Source of the DNA: Dehalococcoidia bacterium
GTDB lineage: Bacteria; Chloroflexota; Dehalococcoidia; SM23-28-2
DNA length: 55,781 bases
Reading direction: 5' to 3'
Assembly (NCBI GenBank): GCA_030615765.1
Contig: JAUWYP010000013.1
Span: 1 to 55,781, forward strand
Every line of letters starts with the position of its first letter. Within the stretch, counting starts at the first letter, position 1. The notes beneath the pieces are model-generated. The model was not told where the DNA came from and did not search any database. It was given only the letters and a program-made list of their open reading frames with translations. Position numbers and translations under genes: made by a program. Below are positions 44,884 to 54,354 of this stretch, one piece after another.

Positions 44884-45528
44884 ATGGCCAAAGACCTCTC
44901 GCCCAAACAGCAGAGCATCCTTCGCTTCATTCGCCGGTTCATTGAGGAGCACGACTATCCCCCCAGCATTCGCCAGATCCAGGATGGCTGTCGCATCAGC
45001 TCCACCTCGGTGGTGGACTACAACCTGAAGAAGCTGGAGGGCGAGGGCTACATCCGCCGCGACCGCGAGGTATCGCGGGCCATCGAGCTCTTAGAGCGCG
45101 GCGGCCGCCGGCCGCGTGCCCTCGCCGTACCCATCATCGGCCAGATCGCCGCCGGCCAGCCCATACCGGTACCCACCGCCGACACCTGGAGCAGCCTGGA
45201 CTACTCCGAATCCATCGAGGTCACCCGCGACATGATCGGCGGCCGCCCCAATGTCTATGGCCTGCGGGTGAAGGGCACATCCATGATCGACGCCCTGGTC
45301 AACGACGGCGATATCGTCCTCATGGAGGCCGCCAACACCGCCGACAACGGCGACATGGTGGCCGTCTGGCTCAAGCGAGAGCAGGAAGCCACCCTCAAGC
45401 GCTTCTACCAGGAGGGCGGCCGCATCCGCCTCCAGCCCGCCAACCAGACCATGGCCCCTATTTACACCGACTCGGCCAACGTAGAGGTTCAGGGGAAGGT
45501 CCTGGGCACCTGGCGACCCCCGCAATAG
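44884..45528 (+). CDS. lexA: LexA repressor
   Basis: The 214-residue protein has the N-terminal winged helix (YPPSIRQIQDGCRISSTSVV) and the self-cleaving C-terminal domain. The scissile Ala90-Gly91 is in GQIAAGQPIPV, the nucleophile is Ser133 in KGTSMIDALV, and the base is Lys172 in ATLKRFYQ. AAAGGAGG lies before the ATG. It has its own promoter and SOS box and is divergent from the deaminase operon, which has a matching box. It should repress both until RecA-DNA filaments trigger its cleavage. Confidence 0.97.
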   Translation: MAKDLSPKQQSILRFIRRFIEEHDYPPSIRQIQDGCRISSTSVVDYNLKKLEGEGYIRRDREVSRAIELLERGGRRPRALAVPIIGQIAAGQPIPVPTADTWSSLDYSESIEVTRDMIGGRPNVYGLRVKGTSMIDALVNDGDIVLMEAANTADNGDMVAVWLKREQEATLKRFYQEGGRIRLQPANQTMAPIYTDSANVEVQGKVLGTWRPPQ

Positions 45529-45603
45529 AAACTTCCCGGGACCCTTGTCACCTCGTCCACCAACAGGCGCCGGACTGGGGGAGTCCGCGCCCAGCGGCCG
45601 CGC

Positions 45604-46623
45604 TCATATCCTGGCCAGGTCGTGCACCAGCAGCTCCAGGGCCAGCTCCTCGCCGTACTGCCCCCGCTTCACCCCAACATCGGCCTCCAGCAGCCGCCGA
45701 TAGGCCGCCTTCAGACGCGACAGCGAGTAGCGCTGAGCCTGATCGAGAATGCGCTGCAGAACGAACTCGGAACCGACCCCCAATCGCTGCCCGATCTCCC
45801 GGCTCGACAGACCGGCCGTCATCAGCTCTCTGGCCTGAATGATGAACCGATACTGGCGCACCACCATGGCCAGGAGGTAGCCCCCTTCCGCTCCCGCCGT
45901 CTTCAGTTGCCGCAAGAGCCGCAGAGCCACGGCCGCCCGCCTCTCGACAATGGCGTCCACCATGGCGAAGATGTTGACCTGGCGCGCCTCGCTCACCAGA
46001 GCCCTCACATCCGCCCCCTCGATGCGTCGGCCCTGAGCGTAGGCAGCTAGCTTCTCCAGCTCGCTGGCCAGCACCCACAGGTTGTTCCCCACCAGGTCGG
46101 CCAGGAGACGAGCCGCCGCCGGCGAGATGTCGATGCCCTCGTTCTGCGCCCGCTCCAGGATCCACTGAAGCACCGCCCCCGGCCGCAGCGAGCGGAACTC
46201 CCGCACCTGCCCTGCCGACTTGAGGGCTTCCAACAGCGGATTCTTGCCCGCGACCTCCCCGTCCACCAGAACCAGCGTGGTCGTGTCCGGCATGCGCTGG
46301 GCGTAGTCGGCCAGGCCCCGCCAGCGCTCCAGAGCTTCCGTGCTCCCGCCCCTCGCACCGCGGCTGCCCCGACGCGGCCGCTCGGGCGGGGCGAATCGCT
46401 TGAGCAGCCCCTCCACCACCACCAGGCGATGAGCGCTGAGGAAGGGCACCGTGTCGCAGATAGCCATAAGCTGCTCCGGGCTGACCTCACGCCCATCGAG
46501 CACGTCCGTATTGGAAGAAAGCATGCCGTCGGAGTCCAGCTCGCCCTTAATGCGGGCCAGCTCCTCCCGCAGAGAGAAGTCGTCGCGGCCGTACAGAACG
46601 TACAGCATGGCCGCTGCGAGCAT
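45604..46623 (-). CDS. holA: DNA polymerase III subunit delta
   Basis: The 339-residue clamp-loader subunit has the HolA layout: MLYVLYGRDDFSLREEL at the start, TDVLDGREVSPEQLMA, VVEGLLKRF, and the AAA+ middle LVDGEVAGKNPLLEAL. The C-terminal collar region is VNIFAMVDAIVERRAAVALRLL. It opens the sliding clamp for DNA loading. ATG 46623 is used; the second Met (position 6) is possible, as no strong ribosome site is seen. It converges with lexA 75 bases away. Confidence 0.93.
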   Translation of the reverse strand: MLAAAMLYVLYGRDDFSLREELARIKGELDSDGMLSSNTDVLDGREVSPEQLMAICDTVPFLSAHRLVVVEGLLKRFAPPERPRRGSRGARGGSTEALERWRGLADYAQRMPDTTTLVLVDGEVAGKNPLLEALKSAGQVREFRSLRPGAVLQWILERAQNEGIDISPAAARLLADLVGNNLWVLASELEKLAAYAQGRRIEGADVRALVSEARQVNIFAMVDAIVERRAAVALRLLRQLKTAGAEGGYLLAMVVRQYRFIIQARELMTAGLSSREIGQRLGVGSEFVLQRILDQAQRYSLSRLKAAYRRLLEADVGVKRGQYGEELALELLVHDLARI

Positions 46624-46945
46624 ATATCAGCCGAGGGGTAACTCTCAACACTAAGCGCCCGCTTTCTCGCGCGTGATCCCCGCACCCAGCGGGAACCGAC
46701 ATGCTACTCCAGCAACGATGCCCCTCACCCAAACAGCCAGTTGCTGCCGCCCTACACCCTCTTGCCCACTGGCTCCCCACACTACCCCCATTCATCCCCC
46801 GATGGAGGGGGGAAATCTGTAACTGATTTTCCCTCTAAGCGTCCTAATAGTGAAGCTAAAGGCAACCGCGCCTTCTGGCAGCAGGAGAGCGAAGAGCGGT
46901 AGTCCATGAGCTGGCCAGCACCAGCGGCTCAAGGATAAGGAGTCT
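46624..46945. other. Leader region of first c-di-GMP gene
   Basis: No gene is visible in these 320 bases. The right half (about 46732-46870) is related to 49738-49880 upstream of the second c-di-GMP gene, with best conservation over the ECF-type promoter. Confidence 0.6.
46818..46843 (+). promoter_or_regulatory. ECF-type promoter of first c-di-GMP gene
   Basis: TGTAAC at 46818-46823 and CGTC at 46840-46843, 16 bases apart, a typical ECF sigma promoter shape. The flanking AGCGTCCTAA and AGCTAAAGG are shared with the copy at 49823. Confidence 0.6.
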
Positions 46946-49732
46946 ATGCCTGAGCGCAGCGACAACTACCCCTTCCCGCGCGACCCGCTGGACGCGATGC
47001 GGGTCCTTAAGCGGTGGACACGCCTGATTGTCTACCCCGCCGTAACCCTTCTCATTCCTCTGGATCACCTCCTCCTGGGGTCACCCTGGCTGTCAGCGAT
47101 TATCAGCCACGGCGTCGGAGGCTACCTCGTCGCCACGCTGGGCATTGAGTTTGGCTTCTGGTATGGCTTCAAGATTCGCAAGGAGGCGAGCTACCCCACC
47201 ATGCTGGCCATGGAACTGGGCGCAACTGGCGATTTCGCTCAGGCCTGCGAGCGGACGGTGTGGATGCTGACCGAACTGCTGGACGCAGAAAAGGTGGTCC
47301 TGGCGTGGAGGAACGACGAGAACGGTTCGCTGACCACCGTGGCCACACATGGTATTCCCCCTGAGGACGTGCCCCTGCCAGCCTCCCTATCCTGGTGGCA
47401 GCAGACTGCCAGACAGGCGATGGACGAGCGCAGGGTTATCGTGGCCTCAGCGGGCCAGGGCCGTGCTTGGCAACCCGGCTCCGACGAGCGTAGCTGGGTA
47501 GCCTATGTTCCCCTGCTCTCTTTGGACCAGGTGGTTGGCCTCCTAATCCTGGTTGGCGGACGCAAAGCCTCTGACCTTCGGGACAAGATACTTCTCACCC
47601 CTATCGGACTGATTCTGGGTCTGACCCTGGAAAACCTTCGCCACACCGTGGAGCTCCGTCGCCGCACCGATGAATACGTCGCTACTACCAATCTGACGGG
47701 CGACATAATTGCGAGGCTGGACAAGCATGGCAGATGGGTCTTCCTCAACGACGCCGCCTGCCAATTCTACGGAAAGCCCAGAGAGGAACTCCTCGGTACC
47801 GACTCCAGAGTTGCTGCCCATCCCGAGGACGCCGAGGCCACTACCCAGGCCATCCGAGAGACAAGAACAAGAAAGAAGCTAACAACGGGGTTTGTCAACC
47901 GCCAGATCACACCCATGGGAAGCAGGGTCGTGGAATGGAACGGCTATCCCATCTTCGATGAGGAAGGCCAGTACGTCGGAATCCAGATTACGGGCCGTGA
48001 CATCAGCGAGCGCGAGCAGATGGAGCAGGCCCTACGCGAGAGTGAGACACGCTACCGTCTACTTGCCGAGAACGCATCAGACCTCATCTGGACCATGGAT
48101 CTCAACCTCAGATACACCTATGTCAGTCCCTCCGTCAAGCGCATGCGCGGCTACAGTCCTGAGGAAGTAATAGGCGCCAGGCTGAGCGAAACCATGACTC
48201 CTGCCTCCCTTGAGGTTATCAGGAAGACTTTCGCAGAAGAAATGGCCCTGGAAGAGCGGGAGGAGAAGGACACGCTCCGGTCGCGGACGCTGGAGGCTGA
48301 GATGTATCGTAAGGATGGCTCCACCGTCTGGACCGAGATCATAGTGACTTTCCTGCGCGACAAGGATGACCGGCCCTTGGGGCTTCTGGGAGTCTCGCGT
48401 GACATCAGCGAGCGCAAGCAGGTGGAGAAGGAACGCGCGAGCCTGCACGCCGAGCTGGAGCTCAGAGCCATTACCGACAGCCTCACCGACCTCTACAACC
48501 ACGCCCACTTCTACCAGCGCCTGGCCGAGGAGATCGAGCGCTCGAACCGCTACGGCCACGGCTTCGCCGTCGTGATGATGGACATCGACGCCTTCAAGCA
48601 GTACAACGACTCCCGCGGCCACCAGGCGGGCGACAAGATGCTGCGCCTCGTTGCCGACTGCATCCGCTCGGGTCTGCGGCGCTCAGACATCCCCTTCCGC
48701 TACGGCGGCGACGAGTTTGCAGCGATACTACCGAATGCCGACTCATCAAGAGCGCAGGCCGTCGTCAACCGCATAAACAAGCGCATCACCGCAAAGCTGA
48801 AGGAGATGAACAACCCCGCTGCCGCATGGCTAAGTGTCAGCGCCGGCGTAGCCTCCTTCCCACAAGACGCAACCACTGCAGACGAACTTGTCAGGATAGC
48901 AGACGATGCCCTATACAACGCCAAGCGCTTGGCATGGGCTCGTGGCATGACAGGGCAGGAGCAAGCTGCCCAGTGGCTGCCCGCCTTGCCCAGCCTCGTG
49001 GACGACGCACAATCAGCAATGCTCTCTACCGCAGCCAACTCCCTGGCCGCGGTTCTCCACGATCTCGGTGCGGCTGATCTTGTTGCAGAGCCGAACCTCC
49101 GCGCCATGGCCACCCTGGGAGCAGCGTCCGAGCTGAAGGACCGCCACATCGGTGGACACCAGGAACGCACCAGCCTCTGGGCCGCTGCCCTCGCCGAGCG
49201 AATGGGGCTCCCCCGCGAACGAGTGCTGGACATCAGGATTGCCAGCCTCTTGCACGACATCGGCAAGGTCAGCGTCAGCGAGGGTATTCTCAACAAGCCT
49301 GGCAAGCTGACCGAAGACGAGTTCGCCAAGGTCAAGCAGCACGCCCCGCTCGGGGCCACCATGATGATCTCTGAGGCCGAAGCCTTACAACAGCTGGCGA
49401 CAATAGTCCGCCACCACCACGAGCGCTTCGACGGCAAGGGCTACCCCGACGGCCTGGCTGGCGAAGATATCCCCCTTGCGGCGCGGATCATGAGCGTGGT
49501 GGATGTGTTTGACGCCATGACACACGACCGTTCCTACCGCAAGGCGTTGAGCAGAGAGGAAGCCATAGCTGAGTTAGAGCGCGGTGCTGGTACTCAGTTT
49601 GATCCCGCGGTGGTAGAGGCATTTCTGGCATTGCTCAAGAGACCAGGCCAGGAACCGGTAGCCCCCCCACAGGCAGCGCGTAAAGCCAGGCACCTGGCAA
49701 CTGCCAAAGCGGCGGGCCGGAAGAAAGGCTGA
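46946..49732 (+). CDS. Membrane sensor with PAS, GGDEF and HD-GYP domains
   Basis: The 928-residue protein has two N-terminal membrane helices (about 27-68), a GAF-like domain (about 90-230), two PAS domains (about 245-365 and 375-495), a GGDEF domain and an HD-GYP domain. The GGDEF motif is intact (587-591) with an RRSD inhibitory I-site five residues before it. The HD-GYP domain has HDIGK (His 770), HHHERFDGKGYP (823-834) and DVFDAMTHDRSYR. Both synthesis and breakdown of c-di-GMP are therefore possible in one protein. It has an ECF-type promoter at 46818 and a close paralogue downstream. Confidence 0.95.
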   Translation: MPERSDNYPFPRDPLDAMRVLKRWTRLIVYPAVTLLIPLDHLLLGSPWLSAIISHGVGGYLVATLGIEFGFWYGFKIRKEASYPTMLAMELGATGDFAQACERTVWMLTELLDAEKVVLAWRNDENGSLTTVATHGIPPEDVPLPASLSWWQQTARQAMDERRVIVASAGQGRAWQPGSDERSWVAYVPLLSLDQVVGLLILVGGRKASDLRDKILLTPIGLILGLTLENLRHTVELRRRTDEYVATTNLTGDIIARLDKHGRWVFLNDAACQFYGKPREELLGTDSRVAAHPEDAEATTQAIRETRTRKKLTTGFVNRQITPMGSRVVEWNGYPIFDEEGQYVGIQITGRDISEREQMEQALRESETRYRLLAENASDLIWTMDLNLRYTYVSPSVKRMRGYSPEEVIGARLSETMTPASLEVIRKTFAEEMALEEREEKDTLRSRTLEAEMYRKDGSTVWTEIIVTFLRDKDDRPLGLLGVSRDISERKQVEKERASLHAELELRAITDSLTDLYNHAHFYQRLAEEIERSNRYGHGFAVVMMDIDAFKQYNDSRGHQAGDKMLRLVADCIRSGLRRSDIPFRYGGDEFAAILPNADSSRAQAVVNRINKRITAKLKEMNNPAAAWLSVSAGVASFPQDATTADELVRIADDALYNAKRLAWARGMTGQEQAAQWLPALPSLVDDAQSAMLSTAANSLAAVLHDLGAADLVAEPNLRAMATLGAASELKDRHIGGHQERTSLWAAALAERMGLPRERVLDIRIASLLHDIGKVSVSEGILNKPGKLTEDEFAKVKQHAPLGATMMISEAEALQQLATIVRHHHERFDGKGYPDGLAGEDIPLAARIMSVVDVFDAMTHDRSYRKALSREEAIAELERGAGTQFDPAVVEAFLALLKRPGQEPVAPPQAARKARHLATAKAAGRKKG

Positions 49733-50132
49733 CGCCGACAGCCACCAACTGCTGATGTCTCACACCCTGCTCCACGCTGGCCCCCTACACCACCCTGTCC
49801 ACCGCCGACGCAGCGCAAGACCTGTAACTCATTTCTCACCTGAGCGTCCTAAATAGTGGAGCTAAAGGAAAATGCAGCTTCTTGCTGAAGGCGCGCAGCC
49901 GCCTCACCACGGGCTTGCTGGACACTCCCCCAGTGCACCCCGCGAAGGCCAACCGGCCTCCGGCGCTGCCTACCCGTTGGCGAACTGGCCCAGGCCAAAC
50001 CCTATCTCGAGGGAGGGGTGCTGCCGACAATGTCTGCTCCCAGATCAGCGCGGGGGCGAGCTGTCCTAGCAAGTATGGCGCTCGTTCTGGTCCGGGCAGC
50101 CATCGCCACTGTAGCGACTCTGGAGGGGATAA
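49733..50132. other. Leader region of second c-di-GMP gene
   Basis: A 400-base gap without a convincing gene. Its first 150 bases are a diverged copy of the region upstream of the first c-di-GMP gene, including the ECF-type promoter at 49823-49848. Confidence 0.6.
49823..49848 (+). promoter_or_regulatory. ECF-type promoter of second c-di-GMP gene
   Basis: TGTAAC at 49823-49828 and CGTC at 49845-49848, again 16 bases apart, followed by CTAAATAGTGGAGCTAAAGG. Confidence 0.6.
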
Positions 50133-52841
50133 ATGCGACAAGACGTCGAGGCGCTTCACAAGCTGGCTAGAATCGCTATCGAGGGTCCCGCCGCCAAGGA
50201 GACCCTCGCTCGGGCGGCCAGCATCATCCGCCAGGCCACGGGCGCGGCCGAGGCGATGGTGGTCTATGCCGAGGACAAGAACTTCCTCACCTGCAGCGAT
50301 GCCGGCGGTGGCCCCGCTACCGAGCTGAGGCTGGGCGCCCTCACCTGGATCCAGCGTCACGCCGCCCAGACGAGCGAGCCCGTGGCCTTCAACCTCGTAG
50401 GCCGCCGCGTGGAGGACTTCACCAGCGCCCTCAGCGACGATGACCGCCAGTTCTTGGCCTTCACCGTGCCTACCACTGAGAGCGCCGCCGAGATGTGCAT
50501 CCTCCGGGGGGCCTGGGACCACAAGGCCCGCACTCGCATCCTACGCTTCATGGAATCCGCGACCCCTGCCCTCACCATGATTCTGGAGCGGCTCCTCAAC
50601 GCCAATCGCAGCCAGCGCCTGGGCGAGCAACTGCGCACCCTCGCCAACGCGGCCCAGGTGCTCACCCGATCAGAGGATGTGGAAACCGCCCTAAGAGACC
50701 TAGCCACCGCTATCTCCGCCTCCACAGGTTTCGAGTATATTGTGAACATCGACCCCTACGACGCCACTACCAACCGCTTCTTCCTGCGCGTCCTCAGCGA
50801 ACAACGCTATACCGGCGGGACCTTTGGCCAGATCTGGGAGGCTGGCTTGAACCCGGACCGACCGGACCCCTGGAACGTGGAGCTGATGACCACCTTAAAA
50901 CCCGCCCTCAGACCCGACATGCAGAACGATCCGGTGTATCCAGAACACGTGCGGAAGTTCTTCGCTCAGAGCCTCCTGAGGTCTGTGGCGGACTTTCCTC
51001 TACTGTTTCAGGACGAGTTCCTGGGGACGATGGCCTTCGTCTCTTTCAAGCCCCGCACCTTCCCTCCGGACGAGGTCAGCTTACTCCAGGGCTATGTCTC
51101 CCAGGTGGCGACGGCCGTCAAGGCACTGCAGATGCATAACGAATTGCAGCGCTATACCCAGGAGCTCAGAAGATCCGCCGACCAATACATCGCTACCACC
51201 AACCTGACGGGCGACATCATTTGCAGGATGGATAGGGGTGGCAGGTGGACATTCCTCAACGACGCCGCCTGCCAATTCTATGGGAAGCCGAGAGAGGAGC
51301 TCCTCGGTATCGACTCCAGAGCTCGTGCGCATCCCGAGGACCTAGAGTCCACCGCCCAGGCCATCCGACAGATGAGAGCAAAGAAGAAACCAGTTCGCGG
51401 CTTTGTGAACCGCCAGGTCACACCGATGGGAACCAGAGTGGTGGAATGGAACGGCTATCCCCTCTTCGATGAGGAGGGCCAGTACACCGGAGTCCAGATC
51501 ACGGGCCGTGACATCACCGAGCGCAAGCAGATGGAGGAGGAGCGAGAGAGACTGCACGCCGAGCTGGAGCGCAGAGCCATCACCGACGGCCTCACCGGCC
51601 TCTACAACCACGCCCACTTCTACCAGCGCCTGGCTGAGGAGATAGAGCGCTCCAAGCGCTACAAGCTGCGCTTCGCCGTAGTCATGATGGACATCGACAA
51701 CTTCAAATACTACAACGACTCCCACGGCCACCAGGCCGGTGACCTGACTCTGAACCTCATTGCTGGCTGCATCCGGACGGGAGTACGCCGCTCAGACATC
51801 GCCTTCCGCTACGGCGGCGATGAGTTTGCGGCTATACTACTGCATGCCGACTCATCAAAACCGCAGGCCATCGTCAAACGCATAAATAGACTCATCGCCA
51901 GAAGGCTGAAGGAGATAGATGACCCCGCTGCAGCGTGGCTAAACCTTAGCACCGGCGTAGCCTGCTTCCCCGAGGACGCTACAACTGCGGACGAGCTCGT
52001 GAGGATAGCAGACGCCGCCCTGTACGACACTAAGCGGGTAGAAGAGCCTCATGGCGTGATGGGCCAGAGACAGGCTATCGAGTCACTGGCATTCCCATCC
52101 GAGACCCCTGACGAGAAGCAGCCAAGAACGCCCTCTACCCCAGCCAGTTCCCTGGCCGCGGTTCTCCAGGATCTCGGTACGCCTGAGATTGTTGCAGATC
52201 TGGACCTACGCGCTATCGCCGCTATGGCGGCAGCGGCCGAGATCAAGGACCCCTACATCCATGGACACCAGGAACGCGCCAGCCTCTGGGCGTCGACCCT
52301 CGCCGAGCAAATGGGGCTCTCGCCCGAGCGGGTGCGGAACATCAGGATGGCCAGCCTTTTGCACGACATTGGCAAGGTCACCATCAACGAGGGCATCCTC
52401 AACAAGCCTGGCAAGCTCACCGAAGAAGAGTTCGCCAAGGTCAAGCAGCATGCCCCTCTCGGAGCCATGATAATCATCTCCAAGGCCGAGACCCTACAGC
52501 AGCTAGCGCCAATAGTTCGCCACCACCACGAGCGCCTCGACGGCAAGGGCTACCCCGACGGCCTGGCCGGCGACGATATCCCTCTGGAGGCACGCATCCT
52601 CAGCGTGGTGGATGTGTTCGACGCCATGACACACGAGCGTTCCTACCGCAAGGCCCTGAGCAGGGAGACGGCCATAGCTGAGCTGGAGGGCGGTGCTGGC
52701 ACTCAGTTTGATCCCGCGGTAGCAAAGGCATTTCTAGCGCTGCTCAAGAGGCCAGGCGAGGAGCTGCCAGCACCCCCACAAGCAGCGAGCGAAGACCAGC
52801 ACCTCGTGGCTGCCAGACCACCGGGGCGGCGCAAACGATAA
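50133..52841 (+). CDS. Soluble sensor with GAF, PAS, GGDEF and HD-GYP domains
   Basis: The 902-residue protein has two GAF-like domains (about 5-150 and 165-340), one PAS domain (about 355-470), GGDEF and HD-GYP. GGDEF is intact (561-565) with RRSD just before it; HDIGK has its His at 744, and HHHERLDGKGYP follows. From the PAS domain on it is closely similar to the first hybrid, but the sensor part differs and lacks membrane helices, so the two probably respond to different signals. GGAGGGG lies before the ATG. Its stop overlaps the start of the next GGDEF gene (TAATG). Confidence 0.95.
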   Translation: MRQDVEALHKLARIAIEGPAAKETLARAASIIRQATGAAEAMVVYAEDKNFLTCSDAGGGPATELRLGALTWIQRHAAQTSEPVAFNLVGRRVEDFTSALSDDDRQFLAFTVPTTESAAEMCILRGAWDHKARTRILRFMESATPALTMILERLLNANRSQRLGEQLRTLANAAQVLTRSEDVETALRDLATAISASTGFEYIVNIDPYDATTNRFFLRVLSEQRYTGGTFGQIWEAGLNPDRPDPWNVELMTTLKPALRPDMQNDPVYPEHVRKFFAQSLLRSVADFPLLFQDEFLGTMAFVSFKPRTFPPDEVSLLQGYVSQVATAVKALQMHNELQRYTQELRRSADQYIATTNLTGDIICRMDRGGRWTFLNDAACQFYGKPREELLGIDSRARAHPEDLESTAQAIRQMRAKKKPVRGFVNRQVTPMGTRVVEWNGYPLFDEEGQYTGVQITGRDITERKQMEEERERLHAELERRAITDGLTGLYNHAHFYQRLAEEIERSKRYKLRFAVVMMDIDNFKYYNDSHGHQAGDLTLNLIAGCIRTGVRRSDIAFRYGGDEFAAILLHADSSKPQAIVKRINRLIARRLKEIDDPAAAWLNLSTGVACFPEDATTADELVRIADAALYDTKRVEEPHGVMGQRQAIESLAFPSETPDEKQPRTPSTPASSLAAVLQDLGTPEIVADLDLRAIAAMAAAAEIKDPYIHGHQERASLWASTLAEQMGLSPERVRNIRMASLLHDIGKVTINEGILNKPGKLTEEEFAKVKQHAPLGAMIIISKAETLQQLAPIVRHHHERLDGKGYPDGLAGDDIPLEARILSVVDVFDAMTHERSYRKALSRETAIAELEGGAGTQFDPAVAKAFLALLKRPGEELPAPPQAASEDQHLVAARPPGRRKR

Positions 52842-53680
52842 TGCCCGCCTGCCAAGAAGCGGTGGAACATTCGCCAACGGCCGAGTCCGCTCAACAGGAG
52901 CGCCGTCAGAAGGCGCGGACAACTGACGCCAGCGAACAACGCCCTGCCCTCAGCCGCCCAGCCTTCCTGTTTCCAATCGCAAGCTTTGCAGCGGCAGCCA
53001 TCGGTCTGGCGGTCGTGCTAGCGCACGAGGCGTTCGGCACAGGGCGGTTCGATCTGCTGGTGGTAGCGTCCGTCATTTTGGGCGTTGGCGTCCTCAGCTT
53101 CGCCTTCGGTGCCTTGGGCCAAGGCCTCCTCCTTAGATCGGTACAGCAGTTTGAGACCCGCACCACCGCCCGCCACTTGGAGCTGCAAGACATGGCCATG
53201 CGGGACGATCTCACCGGCCTGCCCAACCGTCGCTACTTCTATACCAGATTGCAGGGCGAGCTGGAGTTGGCCCGCAACTTCCGACGCCATCTGGCCGTGC
53301 TCGTGCTGGACATCGATGGGTTCAAGAGGATAAACGACCGCTACGGCCACAAGGCCGGCGACATAGTCCTGGCCCACGTGGGCAAGCTGCTACCAGAGGG
53401 CGTGCGCGGCTCCGATGTGCCGGCCCGCATCGGTGGCGATGAGTTCGCCGTCATCATGCCCGCCACCAACAAGGAGAGTGCCTTCATTGTCGCCGAGCGC
53501 CTGCAACAGGCCCTGCAAGGGCCCTTGGTCGTCAATGACGACGGCGTACAGGTGCATCTACGTGTGTCTTTGGGGGTGTCTGGCTACCCCTGGGCTGGCG
53601 ACAACGTCGATTCAATAGTGCAGCGGGCCGACACCCAGATGTACGCCGCCAAGACAGTCCACAAACACGCGCCGGCCTGA
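52841..53680 (+). CDS. Membrane-bound diguanylate cyclase
   Basis: The 279-residue protein has a polar N-terminal 40 residues, two membrane helices (about 41-60 and 70-95), a short coiled segment and a GGDEF domain. The GGDEF motif (198-202) is intact, with RGSD five residues before it as a product-inhibition site. It starts inside the stop codon of the preceding hybrid (TAATG), so the two are made together. It should only make c-di-GMP. Confidence 0.93.
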   Translation: MPACQEAVEHSPTAESAQQERRQKARTTDASEQRPALSRPAFLFPIASFAAAAIGLAVVLAHEAFGTGRFDLLVVASVILGVGVLSFAFGALGQGLLLRSVQQFETRTTARHLELQDMAMRDDLTGLPNRRYFYTRLQGELELARNFRRHLAVLVLDIDGFKRINDRYGHKAGDIVLAHVGKLLPEGVRGSDVPARIGGDEFAVIMPATNKESAFIVAERLQQALQGPLVVNDDGVQVHLRVSLGVSGYPWAGDNVDSIVQRADTQMYAAKTVHKHAPA

Positions 53681-53696
53681 CAACCTTTCGGAATGC

Positions 53697-53765
53697 TGGC
53701 GGGAGTGCATGGGAGTCGAACCCACCCACCCCGATGCTATCGGGGCGCATCGGTTTTGAAGACCG
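53697..53765 (-). tRNA. selC: tRNA-Sec (UCA) 3' fragment, likely attachment site
   Basis: Read on the minus strand, there is an anticodon loop CTTCAAA (anticodon UCA at 53759-53757). A long variable arm CCCCGAT-AGC-ATCGGGG and a T-arm GTGGG-TTCGACT-CCCAT follow. The 3' acceptor strand is GCACTCCC, with discriminator G and an encoded CCA. The eight-plus-five acceptor/T-arm is specific to bacterial tRNA-Sec. The matching 5' acceptor (GGGAGTGC) and the D-arm are absent upstream. The 3' anticodon stem ACCGAT faces GGCGGT, so identity stops inside that stem. This is what an integrase leaves when it duplicates the 3' end of a tRNA gene. Confidence 0.85.
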
Positions 53766-53865
53766 CCTTGCCTGTCCCGCCCTGTCCTGGCGCGTCCCAG
53801 TAGTGCCAATTCCGTATCTAAGAACTGTCGGCTTCGTCCCCTCTGACAGTTTTCGTCCAAGGGCG

Positions 53866-53896
53866 TGTCGCCCAGTATGGCGACAAATGGGCGACA
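53866..53896. repeat. Clustered heptamer repeats next to the tRNA fragment
   Basis: TGTCGCC at 53866-53872 and GGCGACA at 53879-53885 and 53890-53896: one inverted and two direct copies of the same heptamer. Such clusters near att sites can be integrase arm sites. Confidence 0.4.
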
Positions 53897-53910
53897 AAAC
53901 AATCAGCCGC

Positions 53911-54351
53911 TCATGATGGAGACTTCTTGGTAATGTGTCGCATTTTGTTGCATTCCGTCGCATCCCGCGCCCGCTGTTCCTCGGCCAGCCGGTACGCTCC
54001 CAGTTGCTTATGTACGCGGCGCCAGTATGCACGGAGACGCGTCGTAGGGTAAGGCCGCATTATCTGCTCGATGAGTTCATCCTCGCCGGGCAGGCGAAGC
54101 TCTCTTTGCTCTTCGCCAGTACGCCCCGCTTCCGCTCGAGCCATCTCCTCATGACGGTAGATGAAATGTTTGACGGAGTGCAAGCCCCGAGGATAGAAGC
54201 CAGCCCTTATTATGGGGAACATGAGATGCTCGAAAGGGTGCAGAACCTCACCAGCTTCCCGACACTCCTCCAGGTATTCATGCACCGCTTGGGCCACTGC
54301 CTCGTAGCAGAGCTCAGGGGCGAGGCGTCTCTCAACGTATCTAATCCCCAT
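53911..54351 (-). CDS. Hypothetical protein of putative integrated element
   Basis: The 146-residue protein is highly charged and mostly helical (CYEAVAQAVHEYLEECREAGE, YWRRVHKQLGAYRLAEEQRA). No family is recognised. GGAAGGTG precedes its ATG and it begins three bases after the HTH gene ends, so the two are co-transcribed. It lies on the element side of the tRNA-Sec fragment. Confidence 0.6.
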   Translation of the reverse strand: MGIRYVERRLAPELCYEAVAQAVHEYLEECREAGEVLHPFEHLMFPIIRAGFYPRGLHSVKHFIYRHEEMARAEAGRTGEEQRELRLPGEDELIEQIMRPYPTTRLRAYWRRVHKQLGAYRLAEEQRARDATECNKMRHITKKSPS

Positions 54352-54354
54352 GCA

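Noticed and set aside
53701-53830. Complete tRNA gene
   Set aside because: Neither a D-arm nor the 5' acceptor strand GGGAGTGC is present upstream on the minus strand, so only a 3' fragment is claimed.
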